A stretch of 44,451 nucleotides of DNA from Streptomyces sp. WAC 04229 (GTDB lineage: Bacteria > Actinomycetota > Actinomycetes > Streptomycetales > Streptomycetaceae). Under the pieces are notes generated by a model. That model was not told where the DNA came from. It saw only the letters and a program-made list of their open reading frames with translations, and searched no databases. The stretch's first letter is position 1; the number at the start of each line of letters is the position of its first letter. The position numbers were made by a program, and so were the translations under genes. Below are positions 1 through 8,697 of this stretch, one piece after another. The stretch lies in NCBI RefSeq assembly GCF_003947455.1, contig NZ_QHJH01000048.1, positions 1 to 44,451 on the forward strand, in the 5' to 3' direction.

Positions 1-1373
1 GTGCGATCCTGCGGGCGCCGCGGGTGCCCCCCCCGGTCCCTCCGGCCCGGGAGCCCGCGGCGACGCGTGAAGCGGCGTCCCTCGGCATCCCCGCGCCCGC
101 CCCGGCAGGCGAGCCCGTGGGAGCGGCCGGCCACGCTCCCGAGCCGACGGCGGTGCAGGGGGCCGAGCCCCCGCTAGATCCCTGGGGCCGCTACGACCCC
201 TGGGCCGCGTCGCCCGCCCCGGAGCCCCTCCAGCACAGCGGCAGGCCCCCGGGGGCGCCGGACGAGCGGCGCAGGGGGATCAGGAAGGCGCTGATCGGCG
301 GAGCGCTGCTCATCGCGCTGATCTCCGGCACCGTGGGCGGCGCCATCGGCGTCTACCTGGAGCGCAACGGCGGCGTGGGCACCGTAGAGCTGCCGCAGGC
401 CGGTGCGGAGTCCGCCGAGCGGGCGCCCGGCAGCGTCGCGGCGCTGGCCGGCCGCGCCCTGCCCAGCGTGGTGACCCTGCACGTCAGCGGCAGCGACGCC
501 GCGGGCACCGGCACCGGCTTCGTGCTCGACGACCGCGGCCACATCCTGACCAACAACCACGTCGTGGACCCCGCCGGAGACGGCGGCGAGATAACGGTGA
601 CCTTCAACAGCGGCGACACCGCCGAGGCCACCGTCGTCGGCCGCGACAGCGGATACGACCTCGCCGTGGTGCGGGTGAAGGGCGTCAGCGGCCTCACCCC
701 CATGCCCCTCGGCAACTCCGACAACGTCCGGGTCGGCGACCCCGTCGTGGCCATCGGCGCCCCCTTCGACCTCGCGGGCACGGTCACCTCCGGCATCATC
801 AGCGCCAAGGAGCGCCCCATCACCGCCGGCGGCGAGGAGGGCGACGCCAGCGACGTGTCGTATGTCGACGCCCTCCAGACCGACGCACCCATCAACCCGG
901 GCAACTCCGGCGGGCCCCTCCTGGACTCCCAGGGCCGGGCCATCGGCATCAACTCCGCCATCCGCTCCGCGGGCGGCGGCAGCGCCGAGTCGGACGGCGG
1001 CCAGTCCGGTTCCATAGGGCTCGGCTTCGCCATCCCCATCAACCAGGGCAAGCGCGTCGCCGAGGAACTGATCAACACCGGCAAGGCCAGCCACCCGGTC
1101 ATCGGCATCACCCTCGACATGAACTACACGGGTGACGGCGCCCGGGTCGGCGCCGACGGATCGGCGGTCACCAAGGGCGGTGCGGGCGCCAAGGCCGGCC
1201 TCAAGCCGGGTGACGTGATCACCGCGGTGGACGGACAACGCGTCCACTCCGGCGAGGAACTGATCGTCAAGACCCGCGCCCACCGCCCCGGCGACCGCCT
1301 CGAACTCACCGTTGAACGCGGCGGCAAGGAAACAAAGGTCTCCCTGGTCCTCGGCTCCTCCGACGGCGACTGA
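1..1373 (+). CDS. HtrA/DegP-like membrane-anchored serine protease (5' end cut by window edge)
   Basis: Envelope quality-control protease of the trypsin-like HtrA family with one PDZ domain. The frame is open from base 3, so the true start lies left of the window; a GTG at 24 is unlikely to be the start. Visible in order: a Pro/Ala-rich cytoplasmic region, one membrane helix near 290-360 (ALIGGALLIALISGTVGGAI), a protease domain with catalytic His in TNNHVVDP, Asp in SGYDLAVVRV and Ser in GNSGGPLLD, then a C-terminal PDZ with GLKPGDVITAVDG. This topology (N-in, protease outside) is usual for actinobacterial HtrA. tatB follows 121 nt downstream on the same strand. In mycobacteria htrA sits beside sigE and rseA, so an ECF sigma/anti-sigma pair may lie just left of the window (inference). 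Confidence 0.93.
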   Translation, partial: AILRAPRVPPPVPPAREPAATREAASLGIPAPAPAGEPVGAAGHAPEPTAVQGAEPPLDPWGRYDPWAASPAPEPLQHSGRPPGAPDERRRGIRKALIGGALLIALISGTVGGAIGVYLERNGGVGTVELPQAGAESAERAPGSVAALAGRALPSVVTLHVSGSDAAGTGTGFVLDDRGHILTNNHVVDPAGDGGEITVTFNSGDTAEATVVGRDSGYDLAVVRVKGVSGLTPMPLGNSDNVRVGDPVVAIGAPFDLAGTVTSGIISAKERPITAGGEEGDASDVSYVDALQTDAPINPGNSGGPLLDSQGRAIGINSAIRSAGGGSAESDGGQSGSIGLGFAIPINQGKRVAEELINTGKASHPVIGITLDMNYTGDGARVGADGSAVTKGGAGAKAGLKPGDVITAVDGQRVHSGEELIVKTRAHRPGDRLELTVERGGKETKVSLVLGSSDGD

Positions 1374-1494
1374 GCGGAAGGCAAACAATTCGGAAAGCGC
1401 TCGCACACACGCACTCGGGACTCACGGGACGGTACCGGTCACGCGGGGTCGGCGGGTACCGTGGTGGCGGCCCGGACATCCCAAGGAGCTTCAG

Positions 1495-1953
1495 GTGTTC
1501 AATGACATAGGACCACTCGAGCTGGTCGCGCTCGTTGTTCTCGCCGTGCTCGTCTTCGGTCCGGACAAGCTCCCCAAGGTCATCCAGGACGTGACGCGCA
1601 CCATCCGGAAGATCCGGGAGTTCTCGGACAGCGCCAAGCAGGACATCCGCCAGGAGCTGGGCCCCGAGTTCAAGGACTTCGAGTTCGAGGACCTCAACCC
1701 CAAGACGTTCATCCGCAAGCAGATGGAGAACGACGAGCTGGGGCTCAAGGAACTCCGCAACGGCTTCGACCTGAAGAAGGAGATGGCCGAGGTCACCGAC
1801 GCGGTGCACAGCCGCGACACGGAGTCCTCGTCGTCCGGGTCCGCGTCCTCGTCCGGTCCGGGCGGCGGCCGCATCGACATGTCGAAGAAGCCCGAGAGGC
1901 CCGAGAAGCCCGCAGCCGAGGACCGCCCGCCCTTCGACGCCGACGCCACCTGA
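1495..1953 (+). CDS. tatB: Sec-independent protein translocase subunit TatB
   Basis: TatB subunit of the twin-arginine translocase, which exports folded proteins with TatA and TatC. The 152-aa product starts MFNDIGPLELVALVVLAVLV, the short TatA/B membrane helix, followed by the FGPDKLPKVIQD amphipathic segment and a charged helical region. The Glu in IGPLEL at the helix start is typical of TatB rather than TatA. The C-terminus is Ser/Gly-rich then Pro/Glu-rich and probably disordered. The GTG at 1495 is chosen because AAGGAG lies at 1483-1488 and the N-terminus then matches the family exactly; upstream in-frame codons would add an atypical tail. Position next to an htrA homologue agrees with known actinobacterial gene order. 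Confidence 0.95.
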   Translation: MFNDIGPLELVALVVLAVLVFGPDKLPKVIQDVTRTIRKIREFSDSAKQDIRQELGPEFKDFEFEDLNPKTFIRKQMENDELGLKELRNGFDLKKEMAEVTDAVHSRDTESSSSGSASSSGPGGGRIDMSKKPERPEKPAAEDRPPFDADAT

Positions 1954-2169
1954 GCCCACCCGCCGCCGTACCGAGGGTGACGCGTCTCATACTCCGGACG
2001 GGGCGTACCGGGCCCGATGGCGGCCTCGGGGCGACCACGCGCCGGGCGCTTTCCCGGCTGCCGCCAGTGGTGTGGCTATGCTTCCCGAGTTGTTGTGCGG
2101 ACCGGACGAGTGCGCCCGAAGGGGGGCGGGCCGTTCCGGCCCGACGAGCGCGAGGAGGCGTCCGGGCAC

Positions 2170-2841
2170 ATGGAGACGACGAGTCAGGCGGTCGCACAGG
2201 CGCCGGCCGCGGAGGGTGGACCACAGTCCCCGTCCGGCCGGCAGACGGTCGACGGCTACCTGAGTGCGCCCTTCCCGTGGTACGGCCTCGACGAGGCGTT
2301 CACGGGACCGCGCAGGCTGATGCAGCTCGGTACGGCGGCCGACGGCACCGTCGAGCACGGCTCGATCGGGCACGGCGACGAACCGTCGGTCCGCAACGAG
2401 CACGTCGCGGGCGACGAACAGGACGCCAAGGAGAAGTTCGCGGTCGTCGTGACCGTGGCGGCCAACCCGGACCGGCGCAGCGCCGACGGCACGGGCCTGC
2501 TGGAGGCGACCTCGGTCTCCTCGGCGGCCTGGCTCGCCGGCGTGGGCCTGCTGTCCTTCACCTGGCCCGGCCAGATGGACCACTCGCTGCGCGACGACTG
2601 GCTGGAGCAGCAGACGGAGACGGCCTGGGTCCTCGCGGACGACCTCGACGGCGAGGACTGGACGACCCTGTCGCTTCCCGTGGACGGCGTGCCGACGCCG
2701 TTCCACTACCGGGAGTCCGAGTTCGGCTGGGTCCTCGCGGGCTCCACCGAGCAGGGCGTGCACCTCGGCGCCTACGGCCGGGGCATGAGCGCGTACGGCC
2801 TGGCCTTCTCCGTGGTCAAGGACATCGCCGCCTACGTCTGA
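2170..2841 (+). CDS. conserved hypothetical protein, 223 aa
   Basis: I do not recognise a named family. The ATG at 2170 is preceded by GAGGAGG around 2151-2157, so it is preferred over upstream in-frame starts. The product has no signal peptide or clear membrane helix. It has an acidic, Gln-rich first 30 residues, a conserved-looking motif GYLSAPFPWYGLDEAF and a C-terminal globular part rich in Trp and Asp (SLRDDWLEQQTETAW, GLAFSVVKDIAAYV). It looks like a cytosolic actinobacterial protein. It lies between tatB and the convergent mrp, with a hairpin just after its stop. No function can be assigned from sequence. Confidence 0.8.
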   Translation: METTSQAVAQAPAAEGGPQSPSGRQTVDGYLSAPFPWYGLDEAFTGPRRLMQLGTAADGTVEHGSIGHGDEPSVRNEHVAGDEQDAKEKFAVVVTVAANPDRRSADGTGLLEATSVSSAAWLAGVGLLSFTWPGQMDHSLRDDWLEQQTETAWVLADDLDGEDWTTLSLPVDGVPTPFHYRESEFGWVLAGSTEQGVHLGAYGRGMSAYGLAFSVVKDIAAYV

Positions 2842-2868
2842 CGCCCGGCGGCCGTCCGTACACGACGA

Positions 2869-2896
2869 GGGGCGCCGTCCCGCCGGACAGCGCCCC
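2869..2896. terminator. bidirectional stem-loop between convergent genes
   Basis: Inverted repeat with 7-bp outer arms GGGGCGC/GCGCCCC, one mismatch, then a 4-bp inner GTCC/GGAC and a 4-nt loop. It lies between the stop of the 2170-2841 gene and the stop of mrp, which converge here. No T-run follows, as is usual for Streptomyces terminators. Confidence 0.6.
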
Positions 2897-2915
2897 GGTC
2901 ACCCCGCGGAGAGGG

Positions 2916-4049
2916 TCAGAACTTGTTCTTCGGCGTGATCCCCAGCGACAGGCCCGACAGGCCGCGCTGACGGCCGCCCAGCTTGCCCGCGATCGAGCGC
3001 AGGGCCGCGCCCGCCGGGGACTGCGGGTCGGACAGCACGACGGGCTTTCCCTCGTCGCCGCCCTCGCGGAGCCGGACGTCGATCGGGATGGCGCCGAGCA
3101 CCGGCACGGAGGCTCCGGTGGTGCGGGTGAGGCCGTCGGCGACCGACTGGCCGCCGCCCGTGCCGAACACGTCGACCATCTCGCCGCAGTGCGGGCAGGG
3201 CAGGCCGGACATGTTCTCGACCACGCCGACGATCTTCTGGTGGGTCTGCACGGCGATGGCCCCGGCGCGCTCCGCCACCTCGGCTGCGGCCTGCTGAGGG
3301 GTCGTCACGACCAGGATCTCGGCGTTCGGCACCAGCTGGGCCACCGAGATCGCGATGTCACCGGTGCCGGGCGGCAGGTCGAGCAGCAGGACGTCCAGGT
3401 CGCCCCAGTACACGTCCGCCAGGAACTGCTGGAGCGCGCGGTGCAGCATCGGGCCGCGCCAGACGACCGGGGCGTTGCCCGGGGTGAACATGCCGATGGA
3501 GATGACCTTCACGCCGTTCGCCGACGGCGGCATGATCATGTTCTCGACCTGGGTGGGGCGTCCGTCGGCGCCCAGCATGCGCGGCACGGAGTGGCCGTAG
3601 ATGTCGGCGTCGACGACCCCGACCTTGAGGCCGTCCGCAGCCATCGCCGCCGCCAGGTTCACCGTCACCGACGACTTGCCGACGCCGCCCTTGCCGGACG
3701 CGACCGCGTAGACCCGGGTCAGGCTGCCCGGCTTGGCGAAGGGGACCTCGCGCTCGGTCTGGCCGCCGCGCAGGGCGCTCGCCAGCTCCTTGCGCTGTTC
3801 GTCGCTCATCACGTCCAGCTCGACGTCGACGCGCGTGACGCCCTCGACCCGCGCGACCGCGTCGGTCACCCGCTGTGTGATGGTGTCCCGCATGGGGCAG
3901 CCGGAGACGGTCAGGTACACGGCGACCGCGACCGCTCCGTCCGCACCGATCTCCACCGACTTGACCATCCCGAGCTCGGTGATGGGCCGGTTGATCTCGG
4001 GGTCGTTCACCGTCGCCAGTGCTTCGCGCACCGCGTCTTCCGTAGCCAT
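2916..4049 (-). CDS. mrp: Mrp/NBP35-family Fe-S cluster carrier ATPase
   Basis: P-loop ATPase of the Mrp/ApbC family that carries and transfers Fe-S clusters in the cytosol. The 377-aa protein has an N-terminal MIP18/DUF59 domain (VNDPEINRPITELGMV, and GCPMRDTI) and then the ATPase with deviant Walker A GKGGVGKSSVTVNLA and switch motifs (VVDADIYGHSVPRM; LLLDLPPGTGD). The CPHC pair in GLPCPHCGE is the motif by which dimers bridge a cluster. The ATG at 4049 is chosen because it starts the DUF59 domain directly (MATEDAVREAL); an upstream ATG would add eight atypical residues. The DUF1003 gene lies 44 nt upstream on the same strand, so they may be cotranscribed. Confidence 0.94.
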   Translation of the reverse strand: MATEDAVREALATVNDPEINRPITELGMVKSVEIGADGAVAVAVYLTVSGCPMRDTITQRVTDAVARVEGVTRVDVELDVMSDEQRKELASALRGGQTEREVPFAKPGSLTRVYAVASGKGGVGKSSVTVNLAAAMAADGLKVGVVDADIYGHSVPRMLGADGRPTQVENMIMPPSANGVKVISIGMFTPGNAPVVWRGPMLHRALQQFLADVYWGDLDVLLLDLPPGTGDIAISVAQLVPNAEILVVTTPQQAAAEVAERAGAIAVQTHQKIVGVVENMSGLPCPHCGEMVDVFGTGGGQSVADGLTRTTGASVPVLGAIPIDVRLREGGDEGKPVVLSDPQSPAGAALRSIAGKLGGRQRGLSGLSLGITPKNKF

Positions 4050-4093
4050 AGTGACGATGGTACGGCGCCGCACACCGGGCAGGGTAAGCCCCG

Positions 4094-4690
4094 TCAGCGG
4101 TCGTGTACGTCACGCCCCGGAGGGCGATCCGCCGGGAATACCCCGCGGTCGGGGTGGTGGCCGTTCTGCCGCTCCTCCAGGTCCCGGAGCACATCCTGCA
4201 GCTCGGAGCGGATCCAGTCCCTGGTGGCGACCTCGCCCAGGCCGATGCGGAGTGCCGCGATCTCCCGGGTCAGGTACTCGGTGTCCGCGATCGACCGCTC
4301 GTTCTGCTTGCGGTCCTGCTCGAGATTGACCCGGTCCCGGTCGTCCTGCCGGTTCTGCGCGAGCAGGATGAGAGGGGCCGCGTAGGAGGCCTGCAGCGAG
4401 AGCATCAGCGTCAGGAAGATGAACGGGTACTCGTCGAACCGCAGCCCGCTCGGCGCGGACACGTTCCACACCACCCACAGGATGATGACGACCGTCATCC
4501 AGACGATGAACCGCCCGGTGCCCAGGAACCGCGCGACCCGCTCCGAGAGCCGGCCGAAGGACTCCGGGTCCCACTCGGGCAGGATGCGGCGGCGCGGCGC
4601 GCGGGGCTGGTCCAGGCGGGCCCGGGAACGGGAGGCGGTGGCTCCCGACGCGGCCCGCTCCCGGGTCGCCGTCTCACGATCGGGCACCAT
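4094..4690 (-). CDS. DUF1003 family membrane protein
   Basis: The 198-aa product matches the DUF1003 family: a basic N-terminus, the motif ESFGRLSERVARFLGTGRF, two membrane helices (IVWMTVVIILWVVWNV and FIFLTLMLSLQASYAAPLIL) and the signature AQNRQDDRDR. A charged, probably coiled-coil cytoplasmic tail follows. The biochemical role of DUF1003 proteins is not established. Its start overlaps the end of the upstream MgtE-N/CBS gene by 17 nt, which suggests translational coupling. The pair (CBS/MgtE-N protein plus DUF1003) recurs in actinobacteria, so the two products may act together, perhaps in divalent-cation sensing (inference). Confidence 0.9.
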   Translation of the reverse strand: MVPDRETATRERAASGATASRSRARLDQPRAPRRRILPEWDPESFGRLSERVARFLGTGRFIVWMTVVIILWVVWNVSAPSGLRFDEYPFIFLTLMLSLQASYAAPLILLAQNRQDDRDRVNLEQDRKQNERSIADTEYLTREIAALRIGLGEVATRDWIRSELQDVLRDLEERQNGHHPDRGVFPADRPPGRDVHDR

Positions 4691-5981
4691 CGGCGCTCCC
4701 CTCCTTCGCCGCCCCGGCCGGCTCGTCGAGGTGGTACTCCGTCTCCCGCCAGTCGTCGGGCAGCATGTGATCCAGTACGTCGTCCACGGTGACCGCGCCG
4801 AGCAGCGACCCGGAGTCGTCCACGACCGGTGCCGCGACCATGTCGTACGCGGCGAAGAACCCGGCGACGACGGGCAGCGCGGCGTCCGGGTCCAGGGGCC
4901 GCAGATCGTCGTCGAGGATCGACCCGACCAGGGTGTACGGGGGATCGCGCAGCAGGCGCTGGAAGTGGACGGTGCCCAGGTACTTGCCGGTCGGCGTCTC
5001 CTCCGGCGGCCGGCACACGTAGACCTGGGCGGCGTGCGCCGGGGACAGGTCGGGGTTGCGGATCCGGGCCAGCGCGTCGGCGACGGTCGCGTCGGGCCGC
5101 AGCACGATCGGCTCGGTGGTCATCAGACCGCCCGCCGTGTGCTCCTCGTAGGCCATCAGGCGCCGCATGTCGGCCGCGTCGTCCGGCTGCATCAGGCTCA
5201 GCAGCCGCTCCTTGTCCGCCTCGGGCAGCTCGCCGAGCAGGTCGGCCGCGTCGTCGGGGTCCATCGCCTCCAGCACGTCCGCGGCACGCTCCTCCTTCAG
5301 CTTGCCGAGGATCTCGATCTGGTCGTCCTCCGGCAGCTCCTCCAGTACGTCGGCCAGGCGGTCGTCGTCGAGGGCGGCGGCGACCTCCGCGCGGCGCTTG
5401 GCGGACAGGTGGTGCAGGACGTTGGCGAGGTCGGCGGGGCGCAGCTGCTCGAAGGTGGCGAGGAGGTTCTCGGCGCCCTGCCCGTGCTCCTCCACGGAGA
5501 AGCCGGTGACGCCGGACCACTCGACGGTGAGGGTCTCGCCCTTGGCCCGCCGGAAGGCGCCGCCCTTCCTGCCCTTGCGCACGAAGACCTTGTCGATCTC
5601 CCAGTCCCGGCGGGCCGGCAGCTGCTGCACCGACAGGTCGAGGACGGTCACCTCCTCGCCCGTCTCGGTGAGCGAGACCCGCCGGTCGAGCAGCTCGCCG
5701 AAGACGAGGCGCTCGGTGGGCCGCTGCTCGAAGCGCCGGACGTTGACCACTCCGGTGGTGATGACCTGGCCGGACTCGATGCCGGTGACGCGGGTCATGG
5801 GCAGGAAGATGCGGCGGCGGGTGGTGAGTTCGACGACCAGCCCGAGCACCCGCGGGGGTTTGCGGCCGACCCGGAGCATGACGACCAGGTCGCGCACCCG
5901 GCCCACCTGGTCGCCGGCCGGGTCGAACACGGCGATGCCGGAGAGATGGGAGACGAAGATCCGGGGGGCGCCCGCTGCCAT
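4674..5981 (-). CDS. MgtE-N/CBS domain protein lacking the transport domain
   Basis: The 435-aa protein contains the cytosolic modules of MgtE magnesium channels but no membrane helices. Residues 1-100 look like a PRC-barrel (IAVFDPAGDQVGRVRDLVVM). Residues ~170-270 form an MgtE-N superhelix with repeats such as LADVLEELPEDDQIEILGKL and AADLLGELPEADKERLL. Residues ~290-420 form a CBS pair (AGGLMTTEPIVLRPDATV; VAAPVVDDSGSLLGAVTVDD). Acidic MgtE-N and CBS domains bind Mg2+ in true channels, so a soluble Mg2+/nucleotide sensor that regulates a partner is likely (inference). A CorA gene lies 1.6 kb away. It overlaps the downstream DUF1003 gene, and its promoter region holds 14-bp direct repeats at 6009-6064. 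Confidence 0.9.
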   Translation of the reverse strand: MAAGAPRIFVSHLSGIAVFDPAGDQVGRVRDLVVMLRVGRKPPRVLGLVVELTTRRRIFLPMTRVTGIESGQVITTGVVNVRRFEQRPTERLVFGELLDRRVSLTETGEEVTVLDLSVQQLPARRDWEIDKVFVRKGRKGGAFRRAKGETLTVEWSGVTGFSVEEHGQGAENLLATFEQLRPADLANVLHHLSAKRRAEVAAALDDDRLADVLEELPEDDQIEILGKLKEERAADVLEAMDPDDAADLLGELPEADKERLLSLMQPDDAADMRRLMAYEEHTAGGLMTTEPIVLRPDATVADALARIRNPDLSPAHAAQVYVCRPPEETPTGKYLGTVHFQRLLRDPPYTLVGSILDDDLRPLDPDAALPVVAGFFAAYDMVAAPVVDDSGSLLGAVTVDDVLDHMLPDDWRETEYHLDEPAGAAKEGSADGARS

Positions 5982-6008
5982 GGCCGTGGCTCCTTTTCGT
6001 AAGCGTGC

Positions 6009-6064
6009 CTCAGAGTGCGTGGCTCAGAGTGCGTGACGGCTGATGCGTGACGGCTGATTCGTAC
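6009..6064. repeat. four tandem 14-bp repeats upstream of the MgtE-N/CBS gene
   Basis: Two copies of a 14-mer (CTCAGAGTGCGTGG, differing only in the last base) are followed by two copies of a related 14-mer (CGGCTGATGCGTGA and a variant). The core GCGTG/TCGT recurs every 14 bp. They begin 28 bp upstream of the start at 5981, where promoter or operator elements would be. Confidence 0.75.
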
Positions 6065-6091
6065 GGTGTCTCTTTTCCGAATTGCCCGCTC

Positions 6092-6116
6092 GGACGGGCT
6101 TCAGGCTAGCCCGTCC
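6092..6116. promoter_or_regulatory. 9-bp inverted repeat in the divergent intergenic region
   Basis: Perfect arms GGACGGGCT and AGCCCGTCC around a 7-nt spacer. It lies between the divergent MgtE-N/CBS gene and the lipoprotein gene. It could be an operator or an RNA hairpin; the sequence does not decide. Confidence 0.4.
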
Positions 6117-6268
6117 CGATCGGCCGTGCCCTGGCGGCCGGTCCGGACGGACTGGCTCCGTTCGCCTTCCGGGGCCCCGGTACGCTGCGGTACGCCGCCC
6201 GGGCGGTCAGCCCGCCACCGGCGTCGTTCCACGTCGTGTCAGCCCCTGTCAGAAAGGCAGTTCCACCT

Positions 6269-7009
6269 GTGTCTGTGACTCCCCGGCGCCGTGTCCGCAG
6301 GGCCGCTCTCAAGGGCGTGGTGTGTGCCCTGGCCGCGGTGACGGGCGCGGGGCTGACGGGATGCGGGGGCGAGGACCCGGACGCGGGGACCAACGGCCTC
6401 GGGAAGCTCCCCGCCGACACGATCCAGACCAAGTCCCGCGCGGTGGCCCAGTCCGCCGAGGCGGTACGCCTGCACGGCACCGTGGCCGCCGGCGGGGGCA
6501 CGTACCGCCTCGACATGCGGCTGAAGGCCGACGGAGGCACCGGCTCGGTCGCCGCCGAGGGGACGACGTTCGGACTGCTGCGCGTCGGGGAGCAGCTTTT
6601 CCTCAAGGCCGACGCCGGGTTCTGGAGCCACGACGGCGGCGACGCCAAGGCCGCCGAGAAGCTGGCCGGCAAGTACGTGAAGGTGCCGCAGGACGACCCC
6701 GTGTACAAGAAGTTCAGCGGCTTCACGGACAAGGACGTCCTCCTCGGAGGTCTGCTGACGCTGCACGGCGAGGTCAAGACCGACGGCCGGCACGAGCAGG
6801 CGGGCGTCCGCACCATCCGGATCACCGGCGACGACGGCGCCGGCGGCTCGCTCGACGTCTCCCTGGAGGGCGCGCCGTACCCGCTGCGGCTGGTGCGGGC
6901 GGGCAGCGCGGGCACGCTGAGCTTCTCGGACTGGAACAAGGACTTCGCACTCAAGGAGCCCCCGAAGGACGACACCCTGGACTACGGCAAGCAGCTCCCG
7001 TCGTCCTAG
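6269..7009 (+). CDS. secreted lipoprotein, LppX/LprG (LolA-like) type
   Basis: The 246-aa product has a Tat/Sec-type signal (MSVTPRRRVRRAALKG, hydrophobic stretch, lipobox LTGCGG) and should be anchored by a lipidated Cys outside the membrane. The mature part is rich in beta-strand-like alternation (RLDMRLKADGGTGSVAAEG; EQLFLKADAGFW; GVRTIRITGDDGAGGSLDVS), which resembles the half-barrel of LppX/LprAFG lipoproteins that carry lipids in mycobacteria. The GTG at 6269 is chosen because AAAGG lies 11 nt upstream and the signal peptide begins there. The paired Arg residues (RRRVRR) would allow Tat export. The family call is by pattern only; substrate unknown. Confidence 0.82.
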   Translation: MSVTPRRRVRRAALKGVVCALAAVTGAGLTGCGGEDPDAGTNGLGKLPADTIQTKSRAVAQSAEAVRLHGTVAAGGGTYRLDMRLKADGGTGSVAAEGTTFGLLRVGEQLFLKADAGFWSHDGGDAKAAEKLAGKYVKVPQDDPVYKKFSGFTDKDVLLGGLLTLHGEVKTDGRHEQAGVRTIRITGDDGAGGSLDVSLEGAPYPLRLVRAGSAGTLSFSDWNKDFALKEPPKDDTLDYGKQLPSS

Positions 7010-7038
7010 GGCCGGACAGGTCACGGGGCTGTGCGGCC

Positions 7039-7548
7039 CTACCGGCGGCGCCGCTTCAGCAGCAGGCGGGGGAGTCCGGCCGGTGCCGGGTTCCGGGTCG
7101 TCGCCGACGTGGGCAGGGGCGGCTCGGACAGCGCGTCGTCGGGCAGTGGTGCCGTGGTCCCGGTCGGTTCCAGCCGGAGCACCCGGCACTCGCGGGCCCA
7201 GCGGTCGGTCATCGCCTCGCCGTCGGGGGCGTTGAGGCGCTTGCCCTTGAGGTCGGCGACCGCGGCCTGCCACGCCTCGGAGCCGGAGGGCAGCTCCACG
7301 ACCCGGGCGGTCCAGGTGACCAGCCGGCCGCCCTTGTCCTTGCTGCGCACCGTCACCTCGGCCGCGGCCCCGTCCGTCAGGCCCGGCAGCGGCTGCTCGC
7401 CGGGCCCGTCGCCGACGACGCAGGCCGCGCCCTCGTGCCAGACGTGCCAGAGCGCCCGGGCGGGCACCCCGGGGCCCTTGGCCCAGATGAGGCCGGACTT
7501 CTTCGTGGCCTCCTCGACGAGGGCCTGGTCGAGCAGCTCGCGTGTCAT
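7039..7548 (-). CDS. conserved hypothetical protein, possibly FMN/F420-binding split-barrel fold
   Basis: The 169-aa cytosolic protein starts MTRELLDQALVEEATKKSGL. The segment LIWAKGPGVPARALWHVWHEGAACVVG, followed by TVRSKDKGGRLVTWTARVVEL, resembles the strand pattern of pyridoxamine-oxidase-like split barrels, but I cannot identify a cofactor motif. The C-terminus ends in basic KRRRR. It lies 33 nt downstream of the corA stop on the same strand and is probably in its transcript. It converges with the lipoprotein gene. Function unassigned. Confidence 0.75.
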   Translation of the reverse strand: MTRELLDQALVEEATKKSGLIWAKGPGVPARALWHVWHEGAACVVGDGPGEQPLPGLTDGAAAEVTVRSKDKGGRLVTWTARVVELPSGSEAWQAAVADLKGKRLNAPDGEAMTDRWARECRVLRLEPTGTTAPLPDDALSEPPLPTSATTRNPAPAGLPRLLLKRRRR

Positions 7549-7581
7549 GCGGTCAGCCTATCCAGCGCCCGCCCGCCCCGG

Positions 7582-8697
7582 TCAGAGCCAGCCGTTGCGC
7601 TTGAGTGTGCGGTGGATGCCCAGGCAGAGGACGACGGTGACGGACAGGACCAGCGGATACCCGAACTTCCAGTGGGTCTCCGGCATGTAGTCGAAGTTCA
7701 TCCCGTACACCCCGCACACCATCGTCGGTACGGCGATGATCGCCGCCCACGAGGTGATCTTGCGCATGTCCTCGTTCTGCGCGACGGACGCCTGGGCGAG
7801 GTTGGCCTGGAGGATGGAGTTCAGCAGCTCGTCGAAGCCCACGACCTGTTCCTGCACCCGGGCCACGTGGTCGGCGACGTCCCGGAAGTACTTCTGGATC
7901 TCGGGGTCGATCAGCCGCATCGGCCGCTCGCTCAGCAGCAGCATGGGGCGCAGCAGCGGCGCCACCGCCCGCTTGAACTCCAGCACCTCGCGCTTGAGTT
8001 GGTAGATCCGGCCGGCGTCCGTTCCGCGCGGGCTGCCCTTGCGGCCCGGCGAGAACACCTCCGTCTCGACCTCGTCGATGTCGTCCTGCACCGCGTCGGC
8101 GACCGCGATGTAGCCGTCCACGACGTGGTCGGCGATGGCGTGCAGCACCGCCGAGGGGCCCTTGAGCAGCAGCTCGGGGTCCTCCTGGAGCCGGTGCCGC
8201 AGCGCCCGCAGCGAGCCCTTGCCGCCGTGCCGGACGGTGATGAAGAAGTCCCGCCCGGTGAAGCACATGACCTCGCCGGTCTCGACGACCTCGCTGCTGG
8301 CGGTCAGCTCGTCGTGGTCGACGTAGTGGATGGTCTTGAAGACCGTGAACAGGGAGTCGTCGTACCGCTCCAGCTTGGGCCGCTGGTGGGCCTGGACGGC
8401 GTCCTCCACGGCCAGCGGGTGCAGCCCGAACTCCCGGGCGATACCGGCGAACTCGTCCTCCGTGGGCTCGTGCAGACCGATCCACACGAAGCCGCCGTCG
8501 CGGCGCACCTGGCGCATCGCCGTGTGCGGGGTCAGCGGCGTCTCCGTCTCGACGCGGGCACCGTCGCGGTAGACGGCGCAGTCGACGACGGCGGACGGGT
8601 TGCCCGGGTCGCGGGTGGTGTCGTAGGCGCCGTTGTCCTTGCGCAGAGAGACGCGGGACGGGCGGACCGCGGCGCGCAGGTCACGGATCATCGACAT
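7582..8697 (-). CDS. corA: CorA-family magnesium/divalent cation transporter
   Basis: The 371-aa CorA-family channel ends with two membrane helices bracketing the signature YGMNFDYMPE (the GMN motif that forms the pore mouth), followed by a short basic tail KRNGWL. The large N-terminal cytosolic domain (FVWIGLHEPTEDEF; HPLAVEDAVQAHQRPKLERY; GRDFFITVRHG) is typical. The ATG at 8697 is chosen because AAGGAGCC lies just upstream on this strand; longer in-frame starts would add 32 unlike-family residues. A leader of roughly 400 nt with hairpins and a short ORF lies upstream (8698-9113), suggesting control at the RNA level. The hypothetical gene at 7039 follows closely. Confidence 0.93.
   Translation of the reverse strand: MSMIRDLRAAVRPSRVSLRKDNGAYDTTRDPGNPSAVVDCAVYRDGARVETETPLTPHTAMRQVRRDGGFVWIGLHEPTEDEFAGIAREFGLHPLAVEDAVQAHQRPKLERYDDSLFTVFKTIHYVDHDELTASSEVVETGEVMCFTGRDFFITVRHGGKGSLRALRHRLQEDPELLLKGPSAVLHAIADHVVDGYIAVADAVQDDIDEVETEVFSPGRKGSPRGTDAGRIYQLKREVLEFKRAVAPLLRPMLLLSERPMRLIDPEIQKYFRDVADHVARVQEQVVGFDELLNSILQANLAQASVAQNEDMRKITSWAAIIAVPTMVCGVYGMNFDYMPETHWKFGYPLVLSVTVVLCLGIHRTLKRNGWL

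Noticed and set aside
1977..4385. Plus-strand open frame of 802 codons across mrp and the gene before it
   Set aside because: It overlaps two genes with clear domains on other frames and its product is Arg/Gly/Ala low-complexity, typical of shadow frames in high-GC DNA.
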